Source: SIG424 sp045546695 (GTDB lineage: Bacteria > Bacillota > Clostridia > UBA1212 > UBA1255). From it: DNA of 64,000 nt. The translations under genes were made by a program, and so were the position numbers. A model generated the notes under the pieces. That model saw only the letters and a program-made list of their open reading frames with translations. It ran no database searches and was not told the DNA's origin. Position 1 is the stretch's first letter, and each line of letters begins with the position of its first letter. Below are positions 1-8,233 of this stretch, piece after piece. The stretch spans positions 1 through 64,000 of the forward strand of contig JAZQDE010000052.1 in NCBI GenBank assembly GCA_045546695.1. Direction: 5' to 3'.

Positions 1-62
1 CGGTGGAGAGGGCTGTGTAAGTCATTTATGATAATGTCCCACTTGCTGTCGCGGTGGCGTGC
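1..62. repeat. Direct repeat R, copy 1 (cut at left edge)
   Basis: About 60 bp that recur almost unchanged at 412-471; the two copies differ by a 2-nt indel and at least one substitution. Copy 1 starts at the first base of the window, so its true left end is unknown. Each copy sits just upstream of a set of three 31-bp palindromes. It carries no supported gene; a minus-strand ORF through copy 2 has no family features. Confidence 0.85.
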
Positions 63-70
63 TCGATGTT

Positions 71-139
71 GTGGGCACGCTCGTGGCTGTGGGCGCGCTC
101 GTGGCTGTGGGCGCGCTCGTGGCTGTGGGCGCGGCGGCG
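71..139. repeat. 18-bp GC-rich tandem repeat
   Basis: The unit GTGGGCGCGCTCGTGGCT occurs at 71-88 (one mismatch), 89-106 and 107-124, with a partial fourth copy from 125. It lies between repeat R copy 1 and the first palindrome, and is absent at the equivalent place in the second module (after 471). It is far more GC-rich than its surroundings. Slippage expansion is the simplest explanation. Confidence 0.9.
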
Positions 140-158
140 AAATCGTTGACGAGCGAGA

Positions 159-331
159 TTTTCTAAAATTCACTCCGGCTATTAGAAAAAAACGGATTTT
201 TAAGTAATTATCAGGCTGAAAATGAGATTTTTTCTAATTGTACTGTGCTACATTAGAAAAAACAATGATTTTCACGATTTCCAATGCTAAAAACAACGTT
301 TTTTCTAATATCTCCGTACTGAATTAGAAAA
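159..331. repeat. Palindrome array A (three 31-bp units, 71-bp period)
   Basis: Three units at 159-189, 230-260 and 301-331. Each is exactly 31 bp with arms TTTTCTAA and TTAGAAAA around a variable 15-nt centre. Unit starts are spaced 71 and 71 bp apart, leaving 40-nt spacers that are unlike each other. The arms are conserved while centres and spacers are not, which is the reverse of a CRISPR array. Function is unknown; tandem operators, an RNA with repeated hairpins, or a repeat-derived element are all possible. Confidence 0.85.
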
Positions 332-373
332 ACATCAGCCCTGATTATCAAGAGCTGATGTTTTAACTTTTTT
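331..373 (+). terminator. Terminator-like hairpin after array A
   Basis: AACATCAGC (331-339) pairs perfectly with GCTGATGTT (354-362), followed by a T-rich run (TTTAAC then seven T). It reads as a plus-strand intrinsic terminator, so a transcript crossing array A from the left could end here. That would make array A part of a 3' UTR or a small RNA. Confidence 0.65.
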
Positions 374-411
374 AGGACATTTCCGCTAATGGTTGACACT
401 GTTAATTTATG

Positions 412-471
412 CGGTGGAGAGGGCTGTGAGTCATTTGTGATAATGTCCCACTTGCTGTCGCGGTGGCGTGC
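412..471. repeat. Direct repeat R, copy 2
   Basis: Second copy of the ~60-bp repeat at 1-62. It is followed 34 bp later by palindrome array B, so repeat plus three palindromes forms a module present twice in tandem. A TTGACA-like hexamer lies about 20 bp before it (near 393), but no convincing -10 box follows at the right distance. Confidence 0.85.
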
Positions 472-505
472 GAGATTTTTATAACACATCGTCCTTTGCT
501 GAAAA

Positions 506-680
506 TTCTTCAATAGCGGTATGCCGTATTGAAGAAAAATGATGAAAACAGGCTTTTCAGGGCACTATCGCAGACTTTTCTTCAACCAGCGGTATCTGTG
601 TTGAAGAAAAACCGGCAAATCGGCCTGATATCAGCGCAAAACGCTTTTTTTCTTCAATACAGCCGGTTCCTATTGAAGAA
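506..680. repeat. Palindrome array B (three 31-bp units, 72-bp period)
   Basis: Units at 506-536, 578-608 and 650-680. Each is 31 bp with arms TTCTTCAA and TTGAAGAA around a variable centre, starting exactly 72 bp apart with 41-nt unrelated spacers. Geometry matches array A but the arm sequence is different, and it is shared by all three units. The 16 nt before the first unit (490-505) recur before the solitary copy at 62118. The last unit ends about 40 bp before the lacZ promoter. Confidence 0.85.
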
Positions 681-719
681 AATCAATAAATTCCGCTCCT
701 CCAACGCCCAAATCCCTTC

Positions 720-748
720 TATACATTTCCCTGCCCGTTTGATATAAT
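720..748 (+). promoter_or_regulatory. Predicted lacZ promoter
   Basis: A perfect -10 TATAAT at 743-748 with a weak -35 TATACA at 720-725 and a 17-bp spacer, 32 bp upstream of the lacZ start. An AAAGGA ribosome binding site lies just before the ATG. The weak -35 would suit activator control, which is inference. Confidence 0.6.
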
Positions 749-780
749 CCGAAATAGCTACAACGAAAGGAAAAAAGAAT

Positions 781-3700
781 ATGTTACTACCTGATTTTAC
801 CTTACTTGAAAACCAGAATATACTGAACGTGAACAAGGAGCCTTCCAGATCCTGGTATATCCCATACAGCAGCAAAAAAGCGGCGCTAGATGCGTGTTTC
901 ATCCTTGAAAATACCGCGCCGGCAGAAAATGACAGATACACGTTGCTGTCCGGGCAGTGGGACTTCATTTATTGTCTGAATAAATCAGAAGTCATCAGGG
1001 CACTTCGCAGCCTCGACGGGCATGGCTTTGTAACCACGGAAAAAATCACGGTACCTTCAAACTGGCAAATGCTGGGATATACTTCTCAGAACGACGTGCC
1101 GCAATATACAAATTTTGCCTACCCGATTGCCCTTGATCCGCCACACGTGCCGAACAACAATCCGGCCGGCGTATACACCAGAAAGTTTACAATAAATGGC
1201 AGCGAAGCAGAAAATCAGCGTTATTACATAAATTTTGAAGGCGTCGATACTTTTTTCTACCTCTATATAAATCAGAATCTCGTTGGCAGCAGTCAGGGCG
1301 CGCACCTTCATTCAGAATTTGAGATTACCAAATATTTACAGCCCGGTGAAAATACAATCACTGTTGTAGTGTTCAAGTGGGCATGGTCAACATATTTAGA
1401 AGATCAGGATTTTTACAGATTATCAGGCATATTCCGCGACGTTTACCTGCTGAAAAGAAACAAGTCACACATCAGAGATATTAAAATCAACACGACACAA
1501 AACACAGTAACAGCAAGCGCAACCATAACGGGCTCAATATTGCAACAAAGCACTGTAATATTCGGACTCTACGACAAAAACAACTGCCTGATACAGGAAA
1601 TATCTGCCGGCATCTCAGATGGCAACGCCGAGGCATTTTTCACCATTGAAAATCCCATTTTATGGAACGCAGAAAATCCATATCTTTACAAATTAACAGT
1701 AAACTACGAAGATGAATTCATTCCCTGCCAGGTGGGCCTGCGGACAATAACAATCAGCGAAAAATGTGAATTACTGGTAAACGGCAATCCTATAAAAATC
1801 AAGGGTGTCAACAGACATGACACGCATCCTGACCTGGGACACGTGACACCGATAGATTCCATTATCAGGGAGCTTGCTTTGATGAAACAGCATAATATAA
1901 ACGCTGTAAGGACTTCGCATTATCCGAACGCGCCTGAGCTTGTACGCATTTGCAGCGAACTCGGTTTGTACGTGATTGACGAAACAGACTTAGAAACACA
2001 CGGGACTTTCTTCGGCGGCAATGAATATGGCAAGGACCAGAGTCTGATGCTGACAGATAATCCCATGTGGAGGGATGCTTTTGTAGACCGCATAGAGCGC
2101 ATGTACGAAAGAGACAAAAACGTCCCCTGCATCATAATGATGTCCCTTGGAAACGAAGCATTTTATGGTGAAAATCACAGAGAAATGTCGCGTTTCCTGA
2201 GACAAAAAGACGACAGTATCCTTGTTCATTATGAAAGATGTCAGGATCCGTCAGACGAAAACATCGACGTGTTCAGTTGCATGTATCCGCACGTTGATTA
2301 TGTGGAAAATTATTGCAATAACGATTCCCATAAAAAACCATTATTCCTCTGCGAATATTCCCATGCTATGGGAAACGGCCCCGGCGACCTTTACGACTAC
2401 TGGGAGCTTTTCTATAAATATCCCAATGCTATCGGCGGATGTGTCTGGGAATGGGCCGATCACAGCGTAAGAGTGAAAGATAAAGACGGAAATTCTTTCT
2501 TTACGTACGGCGGCTGGTTCGGGGAAAACGTACACGATGGTAATTTCTGTGTTGATGGTCTGGTAAATCCTGACAGAGTACCGAGCACAGGACTGCTCGA
2601 ATACAAAAACGTTATTGCGCCGGTACAGGTGAAAATGCTTCCACAGGAAAACTGGGCAAATTCTGAAAAACCTCAATTTGTATTTACAAACAGATACGAT
2701 TTTGCAGATTTAAGCAATATACAAATATCCTACACCATCAAAAAAATGGATGTTATACTCGACAGAGGACTTGTTGATATCAATATATTCCCCCACGAAA
2801 CGACAGAATATATTCTTGATTATGAGATTCCGGAAAACAGCACGGACGAGATTATTGTTGAATTCGAATATACATTGAACGTTACCACTTTCTGGGCAGA
2901 TAAAGGCTTTTCACTTGGTTTTTCACAGCATATTTTACCTGTAAAAATCTGTCAGCCGGAGCCAGCCGTGGGTTCTGCAGATACCCTGACATTTTCTGTC
3001 AGCCCATCAAACGAATATTTATATACTTTTGATGGCAAAAACTTCCATTACGAATTCGACAGCGAGACAGGCTGCTTTACGGCACTTACAATAAATGGTT
3101 GTAATATTCTGGCAGCGCCGGCGGCATTTACGATTCACAGAGCGCCGACAGATAATGACAGACATATAAGAAATCACTGGCAGGCATCAAATATGCATTT
3201 CTCTTCGCAGCATCTGTATAATTGCCAAATTATGGAAGCGACATCCGACGAAGCGACAATCAGCTGCGACTATGCAATAACAGCACCTTCTCACCTGCCA
3301 CATGTTGCGTTTACCGTTTTATGGAAAGTACTCGCCACAGGTGATATTATCGCTGACGTCAAGGCAAAAGTCAGACCAAGCCTTTATGGTCTGCCAAGAT
3401 TCGGACTGGAACTCTTGCTACGTGAGGGCATTGAGGAGCTGGAATATTATGGTTACGGACCTACGAGCAGCTATATAGATATGCATCATCATTGCAAAAA
3501 AGCACTGCACAAATCTACTGTCAGCGAGCAGTACACGAACTATATTTTTCCTCAGGAAACAGGAAATCATTTTGGAACAAAATGGGTACAACTCGGTAAA
3601 AGTATCAGGATTGAGAGCATTTCAAACAGCCTCTCCAAAGCAGATGAATTCGAATTCAGCGCACTTCACTATTCTTCCCATGATCTGGATAAAGCACCTC

Positions 3701-3858
3701 TGGACAAGGACCTTATCAAACGACCTGAAACGTTCGTACATATTGATTGCAAGCAGACAGGAATTGGCTCACACAGTTGCGGTCCGGAGCTACAGAGCAA
3801 ATACCGTTTCAACGAAAAAGAGTTTGAATATTCATTCAGAATATCTCCGGTTCTATAA
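781..3858 (+). CDS. lacZ: Beta-galactosidase, GH2 family
   Basis: Hydrolyses terminal beta-D-galactosides such as lactose. At 1025 aa it has the full LacZ/EbgA length: N-terminal sugar-binding and jelly-roll domains, immunoglobulin-like domain, central TIM barrel, and a C-terminal small-chain domain (about residues 740-1020). The acid/base Glu459 lies in SLGNEAFYG and the nucleophile Glu525 in FLCEYSHAMGNGPGD; the barrel motif VRTSHYPNAPEL is intact. No signal peptide, so it acts in the cytoplasm on imported sugar. It stands alone between repeat arrays and the HU gene; no permease or regulator is adjacent. galM at 47.7 kb would supply the mutarotase step. Confidence is high for the family; the physiological substrate is not fixed by sequence. 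Confidence 0.95.
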   Translation: MLLPDFTLLENQNILNVNKEPSRSWYIPYSSKKAALDACFILENTAPAENDRYTLLSGQWDFIYCLNKSEVIRALRSLDGHGFVTTEKITVPSNWQMLGYTSQNDVPQYTNFAYPIALDPPHVPNNNPAGVYTRKFTINGSEAENQRYYINFEGVDTFFYLYINQNLVGSSQGAHLHSEFEITKYLQPGENTITVVVFKWAWSTYLEDQDFYRLSGIFRDVYLLKRNKSHIRDIKINTTQNTVTASATITGSILQQSTVIFGLYDKNNCLIQEISAGISDGNAEAFFTIENPILWNAENPYLYKLTVNYEDEFIPCQVGLRTITISEKCELLVNGNPIKIKGVNRHDTHPDLGHVTPIDSIIRELALMKQHNINAVRTSHYPNAPELVRICSELGLYVIDETDLETHGTFFGGNEYGKDQSLMLTDNPMWRDAFVDRIERMYERDKNVPCIIMMSLGNEAFYGENHREMSRFLRQKDDSILVHYERCQDPSDENIDVFSCMYPHVDYVENYCNNDSHKKPLFLCEYSHAMGNGPGDLYDYWELFYKYPNAIGGCVWEWADHSVRVKDKDGNSFFTYGGWFGENVHDGNFCVDGLVNPDRVPSTGLLEYKNVIAPVQVKMLPQENWANSEKPQFVFTNRYDFADLSNIQISYTIKKMDVILDRGLVDINIFPHETTEYILDYEIPENSTDEIIVEFEYTLNVTTFWADKGFSLGFSQHILPVKICQPEPAVGSADTLTFSVSPSNEYLYTFDGKNFHYEFDSETGCFTALTINGCNILAAPAAFTIHRAPTDNDRHIRNHWQASNMHFSSQHLYNCQIMEATSDEATISCDYAITAPSHLPHVAFTVLWKVLATGDIIADVKAKVRPSLYGLPRFGLELLLREGIEELEYYGYGPTSSYIDMHHHCKKALHKSTVSEQYTNYIFPQETGNHFGTKWVQLGKSIRIESISNSLSKADEFEFSALHYSSHDLDKAPLDKDLIKRPETFVHIDCKQTGIGSHSCGPELQSKYRFNEKEFEYSFRISPVL

Positions 3859-3861
3859 AAT

Positions 3862-3896
3862 AAAAATCCCACCGAAAGTAAATCGGTGGGATTTTT
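3862..3896. terminator. Bidirectional terminator between lacZ and HU
   Basis: AAATCCCACCGA pairs with TCGGTGGGATTT across a short loop, flanked by A5 on the left and T5 on the right. It can therefore end lacZ transcription (plus) and HU transcription (minus), which converge here. Confidence 0.9.
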
Positions 3897-3910
3897 CAAG
3901 CGGTATTTAA

Positions 3911-4186
3911 TTATTGATTAACAGCCTCTTTAAGAGCTTTGCCTGCTTTGAATGCAGGAACTTTGCAAGCTGCGATTGTGATTGCTTCGCCTGTCAAAGG
4001 ATTCTTGCCTTCTCTTGCTGCGCGGGCGCGAGCTTCAAAAGTACCAAAACCAGGCAACTGAACTTTGTCACCGGCAGCGATTGCCTTTGTGATAGCATCA
4101 AATGTTGCTGCTACAGCTGCTGCTGCGTCTTTTTTGGATACGTTTGTAGCTTCTGCTACAGCTGCGATTAATTCTGTTTTGTTCAT
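3911..4186 (-). CDS. hup: HU family DNA-binding protein
   Basis: A 91-aa histone-like nucleoid protein that binds and bends DNA as a dimer. It starts MNKTELIAAVAE, carries GFGTFEARARAAREGKNP, which is the HU signature reaching into the DNA-binding arm, and ends in a short helix. The start at 4186 is preferred over an upstream in-frame codon because AGGGAGG sits directly before it and the N-terminus then matches the family. It has its own consensus promoter just upstream, and a shared terminator downstream. It is unusually alanine-rich, but length and motifs are normal. Confidence 0.97.
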   Translation of the reverse strand: MNKTELIAAVAEATNVSKKDAAAAVAATFDAITKAIAAGDKVQLPGFGTFEARARAAREGKNPLTGEAITIAACKVPAFKAGKALKEAVNQ

Positions 4187-4228
4187 AATTAGCCTCCCTA
4201 AAATTATTTGATTTGCTTTTATGTTTGT

Positions 4229-4257
4229 ATTATATATCTTTGTGCAATATTTGTCAA
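4229..4257 (-). promoter_or_regulatory. Consensus sigma-A promoter of HU
   Basis: On the minus strand TTGACA (4252-4257) and TATAAT (4229-4234) are separated by exactly 17 bp, a perfect match to the housekeeping consensus. It fits high-level HU expression and lies directly after the stop codon of the preceding phosphatase gene, so HU is transcribed independently. Confidence 0.9.
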
Positions 4258-4269
4258 AATATGCCAATC

Positions 4270-5070
4270 TTATCTGAGCACTCCTATAATCGGGCTACAA
4301 TCATCAAGTACCAGATCCGGCTTAACGTCGGATTCGTTCAGAATCTCCACTGTCGTCTCGCCGCTCAATACAAGCACGCTGATTGTGCCGGCATTAACGC
4401 CACTTTTTACATCAGTATAAATTCTGTCTCCGATAACAACCGTGTGCTCTTTTGTTACGCCTGCGTGGTCCATGGCAAGAATTGGCATCAAGGGCTCAGG
4501 CTTGCCTATCACAACCGGGCGCTTTTTAGTAGCGTTATAAATCATATCGCAGAAGCTGCCGCAATCAGGTACGCTGCCATATTCTGTCGGGCATACGTAG
4601 TCGGGATTCGTGGCAATATATGGAACGTCACGACTTAAAAGAATCTTGCACATATCTTCCAGTTTCTTGAAAGTAAGCTCCGTATCGTTTCCGATTACAA
4701 TGCAGTCAACCTCGTCGAGCTTGTCCGTAACAGTAAAGCCCTCGTACTCAAGCTCCTTTATAAGCGATACTGTGCCACATACGTAAAGTCTTGCATCTTT
4801 GTGATATTTTTTAAGGTAATAAGCCGTAGCCTGAGAAGAAGTAATAAAATCTTCACGGCTTGACGGGATACCAAGTTTTTCCAGCTTTTTGATATAATCA
4901 GCTACACTTTTAGAGGAATTATTTGTCATAAACATATAGCGTCTGCCTGTTTCTTTGATAGTAGACAGAAGCTCCTTCGTAAATGTGAAAAGACGGTCTC
5001 CCAGATAGAGAGTGCCGTCCATATCAAATAAAAACAATTCTACGTCTTTTAAAATCGAAATATCTTTCAT
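4270..5070 (-). CDS. HAD-IIA phosphatase, NagD/AraL type
   Basis: A 266-aa haloacid dehalogenase hydrolase. Motif I FDMDGTLYLGD holds the nucleophile Asp16 and general acid Asp18; TNNSS is motif II, GKPEP carries the motif III lysine, and VIGDRIYTDVKSG is motif IV. The large cap between motifs II and III marks subclass IIA (NagD, AraL, phosphoglycolate and glycerol-3-phosphate phosphatases). Start at 5070 is chosen because GGAG precedes it; the longer frame would overlap the upstream gene. Being last in the glycerol-3-phosphate operon, dephosphorylation of glycerol-3-phosphate or a related triose is plausible but inferred. Confidence 0.88.
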   Translation of the reverse strand: MKDISILKDVELFLFDMDGTLYLGDRLFTFTKELLSTIKETGRRYMFMTNNSSKSVADYIKKLEKLGIPSSREDFITSSQATAYYLKKYHKDARLYVCGTVSLIKELEYEGFTVTDKLDEVDCIVIGNDTELTFKKLEDMCKILLSRDVPYIATNPDYVCPTEYGSVPDCGSFCDMIYNATKKRPVVIGKPEPLMPILAMDHAGVTKEHTVVIGDRIYTDVKSGVNAGTISVLVLSGETTVEILNESDVKPDLVLDDCSPIIGVLR

Positions 5071-5074
5071 AAAT

Positions 5075-5452
5075 TTACTCCACATCTTTAGTTGCAATAA
5101 TTTTTGTACCTGCCACATTATCACATAATTCGTCGCCTATTTCAACGGGAGCTTTAGCTTCAAGCGAGCGGATAACCTTCATAACGTCAAAAATCTTATC
5201 CTTTGCAACGGGATCTTTTGTCTTTACGCTGACCATAACACCCGGCCTGTTCGCCACGCGCACTGTAGAAGTGATACTTCTTTGCGGATTGGTACATTCT
5301 GTAATCGCATATACCTCTCCGCGTTTGCACGCGTTGCCGGTCACCACAATCTCGCATCCGGGCTTACCCATATCAGCTAAGGAACAATCAGGAATATTAG
5401 CACACAGTTTGCAGCCACGGGGGCAAATAATACAAATCAATTCTTTTTTCAT
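5075..5452 (-). CDS. DUF1667 protein, cysteine-rich, of glycerol-3-P operon
   Basis: A 125-aa cysteine-rich protein starting MKKELICIICPRGCKLC. The spacing of N-terminal cysteines (CxxCxxxCxxC, then further Cys) suggests an iron-sulfur or metal site, but this is not proven. DUF1667 proteins regularly follow the paired flavoproteins of anaerobic glycerol-3-phosphate dehydrogenase operons in Firmicutes, where they may replace GlpC as electron-transfer partner. Its start overlaps the stop of the upstream FAD gene by 4 nt, indicating translational coupling. Confidence 0.85.
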   Translation of the reverse strand: MKKELICIICPRGCKLCANIPDCSLADMGKPGCEIVVTGNACKRGEVYAITECTNPQRSITSTVRVANRPGVMVSVKTKDPVAKDKIFDVMKVIRSLEAKAPVEIGDELCDNVAGTKIIATKDVE

Positions 5453-6717
5453 TTCGCGCTCTCCCCCTTAACAACAATCTTCTTAGAATCTGCAATCACA
5501 GATAAATCAACGGTAATCTTTTCCATTTCACCTGGCATCGCACGCATCTTCGTAGACTTTGCGATGATATTTCCCTTGTCGTCACACACGGTGAAAAGTG
5601 TGCGGCCCATCGGCTCTGTTACTCTCATATAAAGGTCAACTTTACCTTCATTTTCACCAATTTTTAACTTCTGTGGAAGAACATAACGTATCTTTTCACC
5701 GGCATCAACATTGATAACAGATTCAGCCTGCGCAACACACTCATTTTTAACATACAAAGCAGCACCACGGCCCGCAAGTTCGGCCTCGTCAGAAACGTAG
5801 TCAACAAGGTCATGCACCTGAAGGACGTTTCCGCAGGCGAAGATGCCATCGACCGTAGTCTGTCTGTCCTGGTAAACAATGGCTCCGCCCGTCACCGGAT
5901 TGATGGCAATACCTGCCATTTTTGTAAGCTCGTTTTCAGGAATAAGGCCAACGGACAGCAGCAGAGTATCACACTCAATATAACGCTTCGTACTTTCAAT
6001 AATCCGCCTGTTTTCATCAACTTCGGCAATAGTAACGCCTTCAAGACGCGTTTTTCCATGAATCTGCGCAACTGTATGGCTCAGATACAGCGGAATAGAA
6101 TAATCTTCAAGGCACTGAACGATGTTACGCGTAAGGCCACCGGAATATGGCATAATCTCACAAACCGCTTCGACTTTTGCTCCTTCTAATGTCATGCGGC
6201 GTGCCATGATAAGACCGATGTCGCCCGAACCAAGTATAACGACCTTTTTACCGACTGAATATCCTTCACAATTGATGAGCTTCTGTGCTGTACCTGCGCT
6301 GAAGACGCCGGCAGGACGAGTACCGGGGATGTTCAATGCGCCGCGGCTTCTCTCTCTGCAGCCCATCGCCAGAATAACAGCCTTTGCCTGAATTTTCATG
6401 ATTCCCTGCCTGTTTGTGGCAATAACAAGCTTGTCTTTTGTAATCTCTACGACCATAGTATCCGGATAAACTTTGATATTACGCTCGCGGACACGTTTTG
6501 CGTACTCCGCAGCATATTCCGGACCGGTCAGCTCTCTTCCCAATTTATGTAAGCCAAAGCCACTGTGGACACATTGCTTCAATATGCCACCGATACTCTC
6601 TTCTCTGTCAATAATAGCGACGTCCGTAACGCCGCTGTCCCACACACTGCAGGCTGCGGCCATTCCGGCAGGACCACCGCCGATTACAATAACATCATGC
6701 TTAACGATATTTTTCAT
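5449..6717 (-). CDS. FAD-dependent oxidoreductase (second flavoprotein of glp operon)
   Basis: A 422-aa pyridine-nucleotide-disulfide-type flavoprotein. The N-terminal FAD-binding fold has IVIGGGPAGMAAACSVW (about residues 10-26), a second dinucleotide-binding motif VVILGSGDIGLIMARRM lies near residue 160, and a third FAD motif DGIFACGNV near 300. It lies 12 nt downstream of the GlpA-like gene and overlaps the DUF1667 gene by 4 nt. By position it is the GlpB-like or HcnB-like partner that takes electrons from the dehydrogenase subunit. The exact acceptor is unknown. It is not the catalytic glycerol-3-phosphate subunit. Confidence 0.88.
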   Translation of the reverse strand: MKNIVKHDVIVIGGGPAGMAAACSVWDSGVTDVAIIDREESIGGILKQCVHSGFGLHKLGRELTGPEYAAEYAKRVRERNIKVYPDTMVVEITKDKLVIATNRQGIMKIQAKAVILAMGCRERSRGALNIPGTRPAGVFSAGTAQKLINCEGYSVGKKVVILGSGDIGLIMARRMTLEGAKVEAVCEIMPYSGGLTRNIVQCLEDYSIPLYLSHTVAQIHGKTRLEGVTIAEVDENRRIIESTKRYIECDTLLLSVGLIPENELTKMAGIAINPVTGGAIVYQDRQTTVDGIFACGNVLQVHDLVDYVSDEAELAGRGAALYVKNECVAQAESVINVDAGEKIRYVLPQKLKIGENEGKVDLYMRVTEPMGRTLFTVCDDKGNIIAKSTKMRAMPGEMEKITVDLSVIADSKKIVVKGESAK

Positions 6718-6729
6718 AGCGGCCTCCTT

Positions 6730-8169
6730 TTATATCTTACCAATGGCAATATATGAATCATTGCCTTTTTTTGTAACTTCTTCAAACGGAATATTGCGTT
6801 CGCGGGCAATCAACGCCATTACGTACGGCATACAGAAGCCACCCTGGCATCTTCCCATGCCTGCGCGCGTTCTGCGCTTTACACTGTCAACGTCAAGAGC
6901 GCCCGGATTGCGTCTGATAGCGTCAAGTATTTCACCTTCACTCACGCCCTCACAGCGGCATACAATCTTACCATATTCTGGGTGCTCTTTGATGAAAAGA
7001 TCCTTATCTTCATAGGACATTTCACGGAAAGCATCTGTATTTTCACGAATTGGATTCCAGTCAGCCTTCTCTTTGAGTGTCAAGTCATTTTCCTTGAGAA
7101 GCCTAATTACGTACTCTGCGATTGCAAAGCACGAAGTAAGGCCGGGCGAATCAATCGCAGCGACGTGAATGAGCCCTGCAACCTTCTTTGAAGCCTCAAT
7201 AATAAAGTCGCCGTTCTTTTCAGACGACCTGATGCCGGCAAAAGACGTGATAACCTGCCTGAAATTACCATTCGGCACGCTCCTGCGGGCTGATTTTATA
7301 ACTTTATCAATACCATTTTGTGTAATATTGTTCATTTCCGGAGATTCAACCTGCTCGGCTGTCGGGCCGGTCAGGAGGTTGCCGTCGACAGTCGGAGATA
7401 CAAGAATTCCCTTGCTATCTTTGTTCGGCACTGTGAAAATCGTATGACTCACAGTCGCACCTTCTGTCCTGTCAAGCAGCAGATATTCGCCATTTCTTGG
7501 CATAATCGCAAAAAAATCATCGCCGGCTTTTTTTGCAATAATGTCTGAATACGCGCCGGCGCAGTTTATAAAGAACCTGCCTGTCACCTTTTCACCGGTA
7601 CAAGACGTTATGGTGAAAAAGTCGCCGGTCTTTTCTATAGTATCTATATTAAAATTACGCTTAAGACAAACGCCGTTGTCCATTGCGTTACCCATGGCAG
7701 CTATGGCAAGTCTGTACGGGCAGATAATGCCGGCAGACGGTACCAGAAGCGCGCGGTATATATCGCCTGACAACTCAGGCTCAAGCGCCAGGGCCTCTTT
7801 TGCAGACAAAATCTGCATCCCTTCTACTCCGTTTTGAATGCCGCGCGAATAGAGCTCGTCAATCGTCTGTGCTTCTTCTTCGTTAAAAGCACACACAATT
7901 GAGCCGCACTTTTTATACGGAACGTTGAGCTCGTCTGCAGCCTTGTAGATAAGATCGACGCCCCTTACGTTCATCTTTGCCTTCAGCGTATCGGGTTTCG
8001 GGTCAAACCCACCGTGAATAATTCCGCTATTTGCCTTAGTCGCGCCCATAGCAACATCATTTTCTTTTTCTAAAACACAAACCGAGATTTTATATTTTGA
8101 TAATTCTCTTGCAAGCGCCGACCCGGTTACGCCGGCGCCTACAATGATCACGTCATAAAGCACTTTCAC
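6730..8169 (-). CDS. glpA: Anaerobic glycerol-3-phosphate dehydrogenase-like FAD protein (GlpA type)
   Basis: A 479-aa DAO-family flavoprotein that probably oxidises sn-glycerol-3-phosphate to dihydroxyacetone phosphate. The N-terminus has IIVGAGVTGSALARELSKY (FAD). The C-terminal ~80 residues form a BFD-like [2Fe-2S] domain with Cys404, Cys406, Cys441 and Cys446 (CRC and CQGGFC), as in E. coli GlpA. It is the first enzyme gene after glpP (64-nt gap), and is followed by a second flavoprotein and a DUF1667 protein. DAO-family specificity is hard to read from sequence; L-2-hydroxyglutarate dehydrogenase is the main alternative, but the GlpP context argues for glycerol-3-phosphate. Confidence 0.85.
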   Translation of the reverse strand: MKVLYDVIIVGAGVTGSALARELSKYKISVCVLEKENDVAMGATKANSGIIHGGFDPKPDTLKAKMNVRGVDLIYKAADELNVPYKKCGSIVCAFNEEEAQTIDELYSRGIQNGVEGMQILSAKEALALEPELSGDIYRALLVPSAGIICPYRLAIAAMGNAMDNGVCLKRNFNIDTIEKTGDFFTITSCTGEKVTGRFFINCAGAYSDIIAKKAGDDFFAIMPRNGEYLLLDRTEGATVSHTIFTVPNKDSKGILVSPTVDGNLLTGPTAEQVESPEMNNITQNGIDKVIKSARRSVPNGNFRQVITSFAGIRSSEKNGDFIIEASKKVAGLIHVAAIDSPGLTSCFAIAEYVIRLLKENDLTLKEKADWNPIRENTDAFREMSYEDKDLFIKEHPEYGKIVCRCEGVSEGEILDAIRRNPGALDVDSVKRRTRAGMGRCQGGFCMPYVMALIARERNIPFEEVTKKGNDSYIAIGKI

Positions 8170-8233
8170 ATCTCCACTATTTTCGATTAATCTTTCACTA
8201 CTATTTATGTTAAACTTTCAATACTATTTTTAT

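Noticed and set aside
253..513. 86-aa minus-strand ORF across repeat R copy 2
   Set aside because: Low-complexity translation of repeats; no start signals or homologous features.
159..680. CRISPR array
   Set aside because: Regular spacing resembles one, but only the palindrome arms are conserved, the unit centres vary, and there are just three units per module with no cas genes in view.
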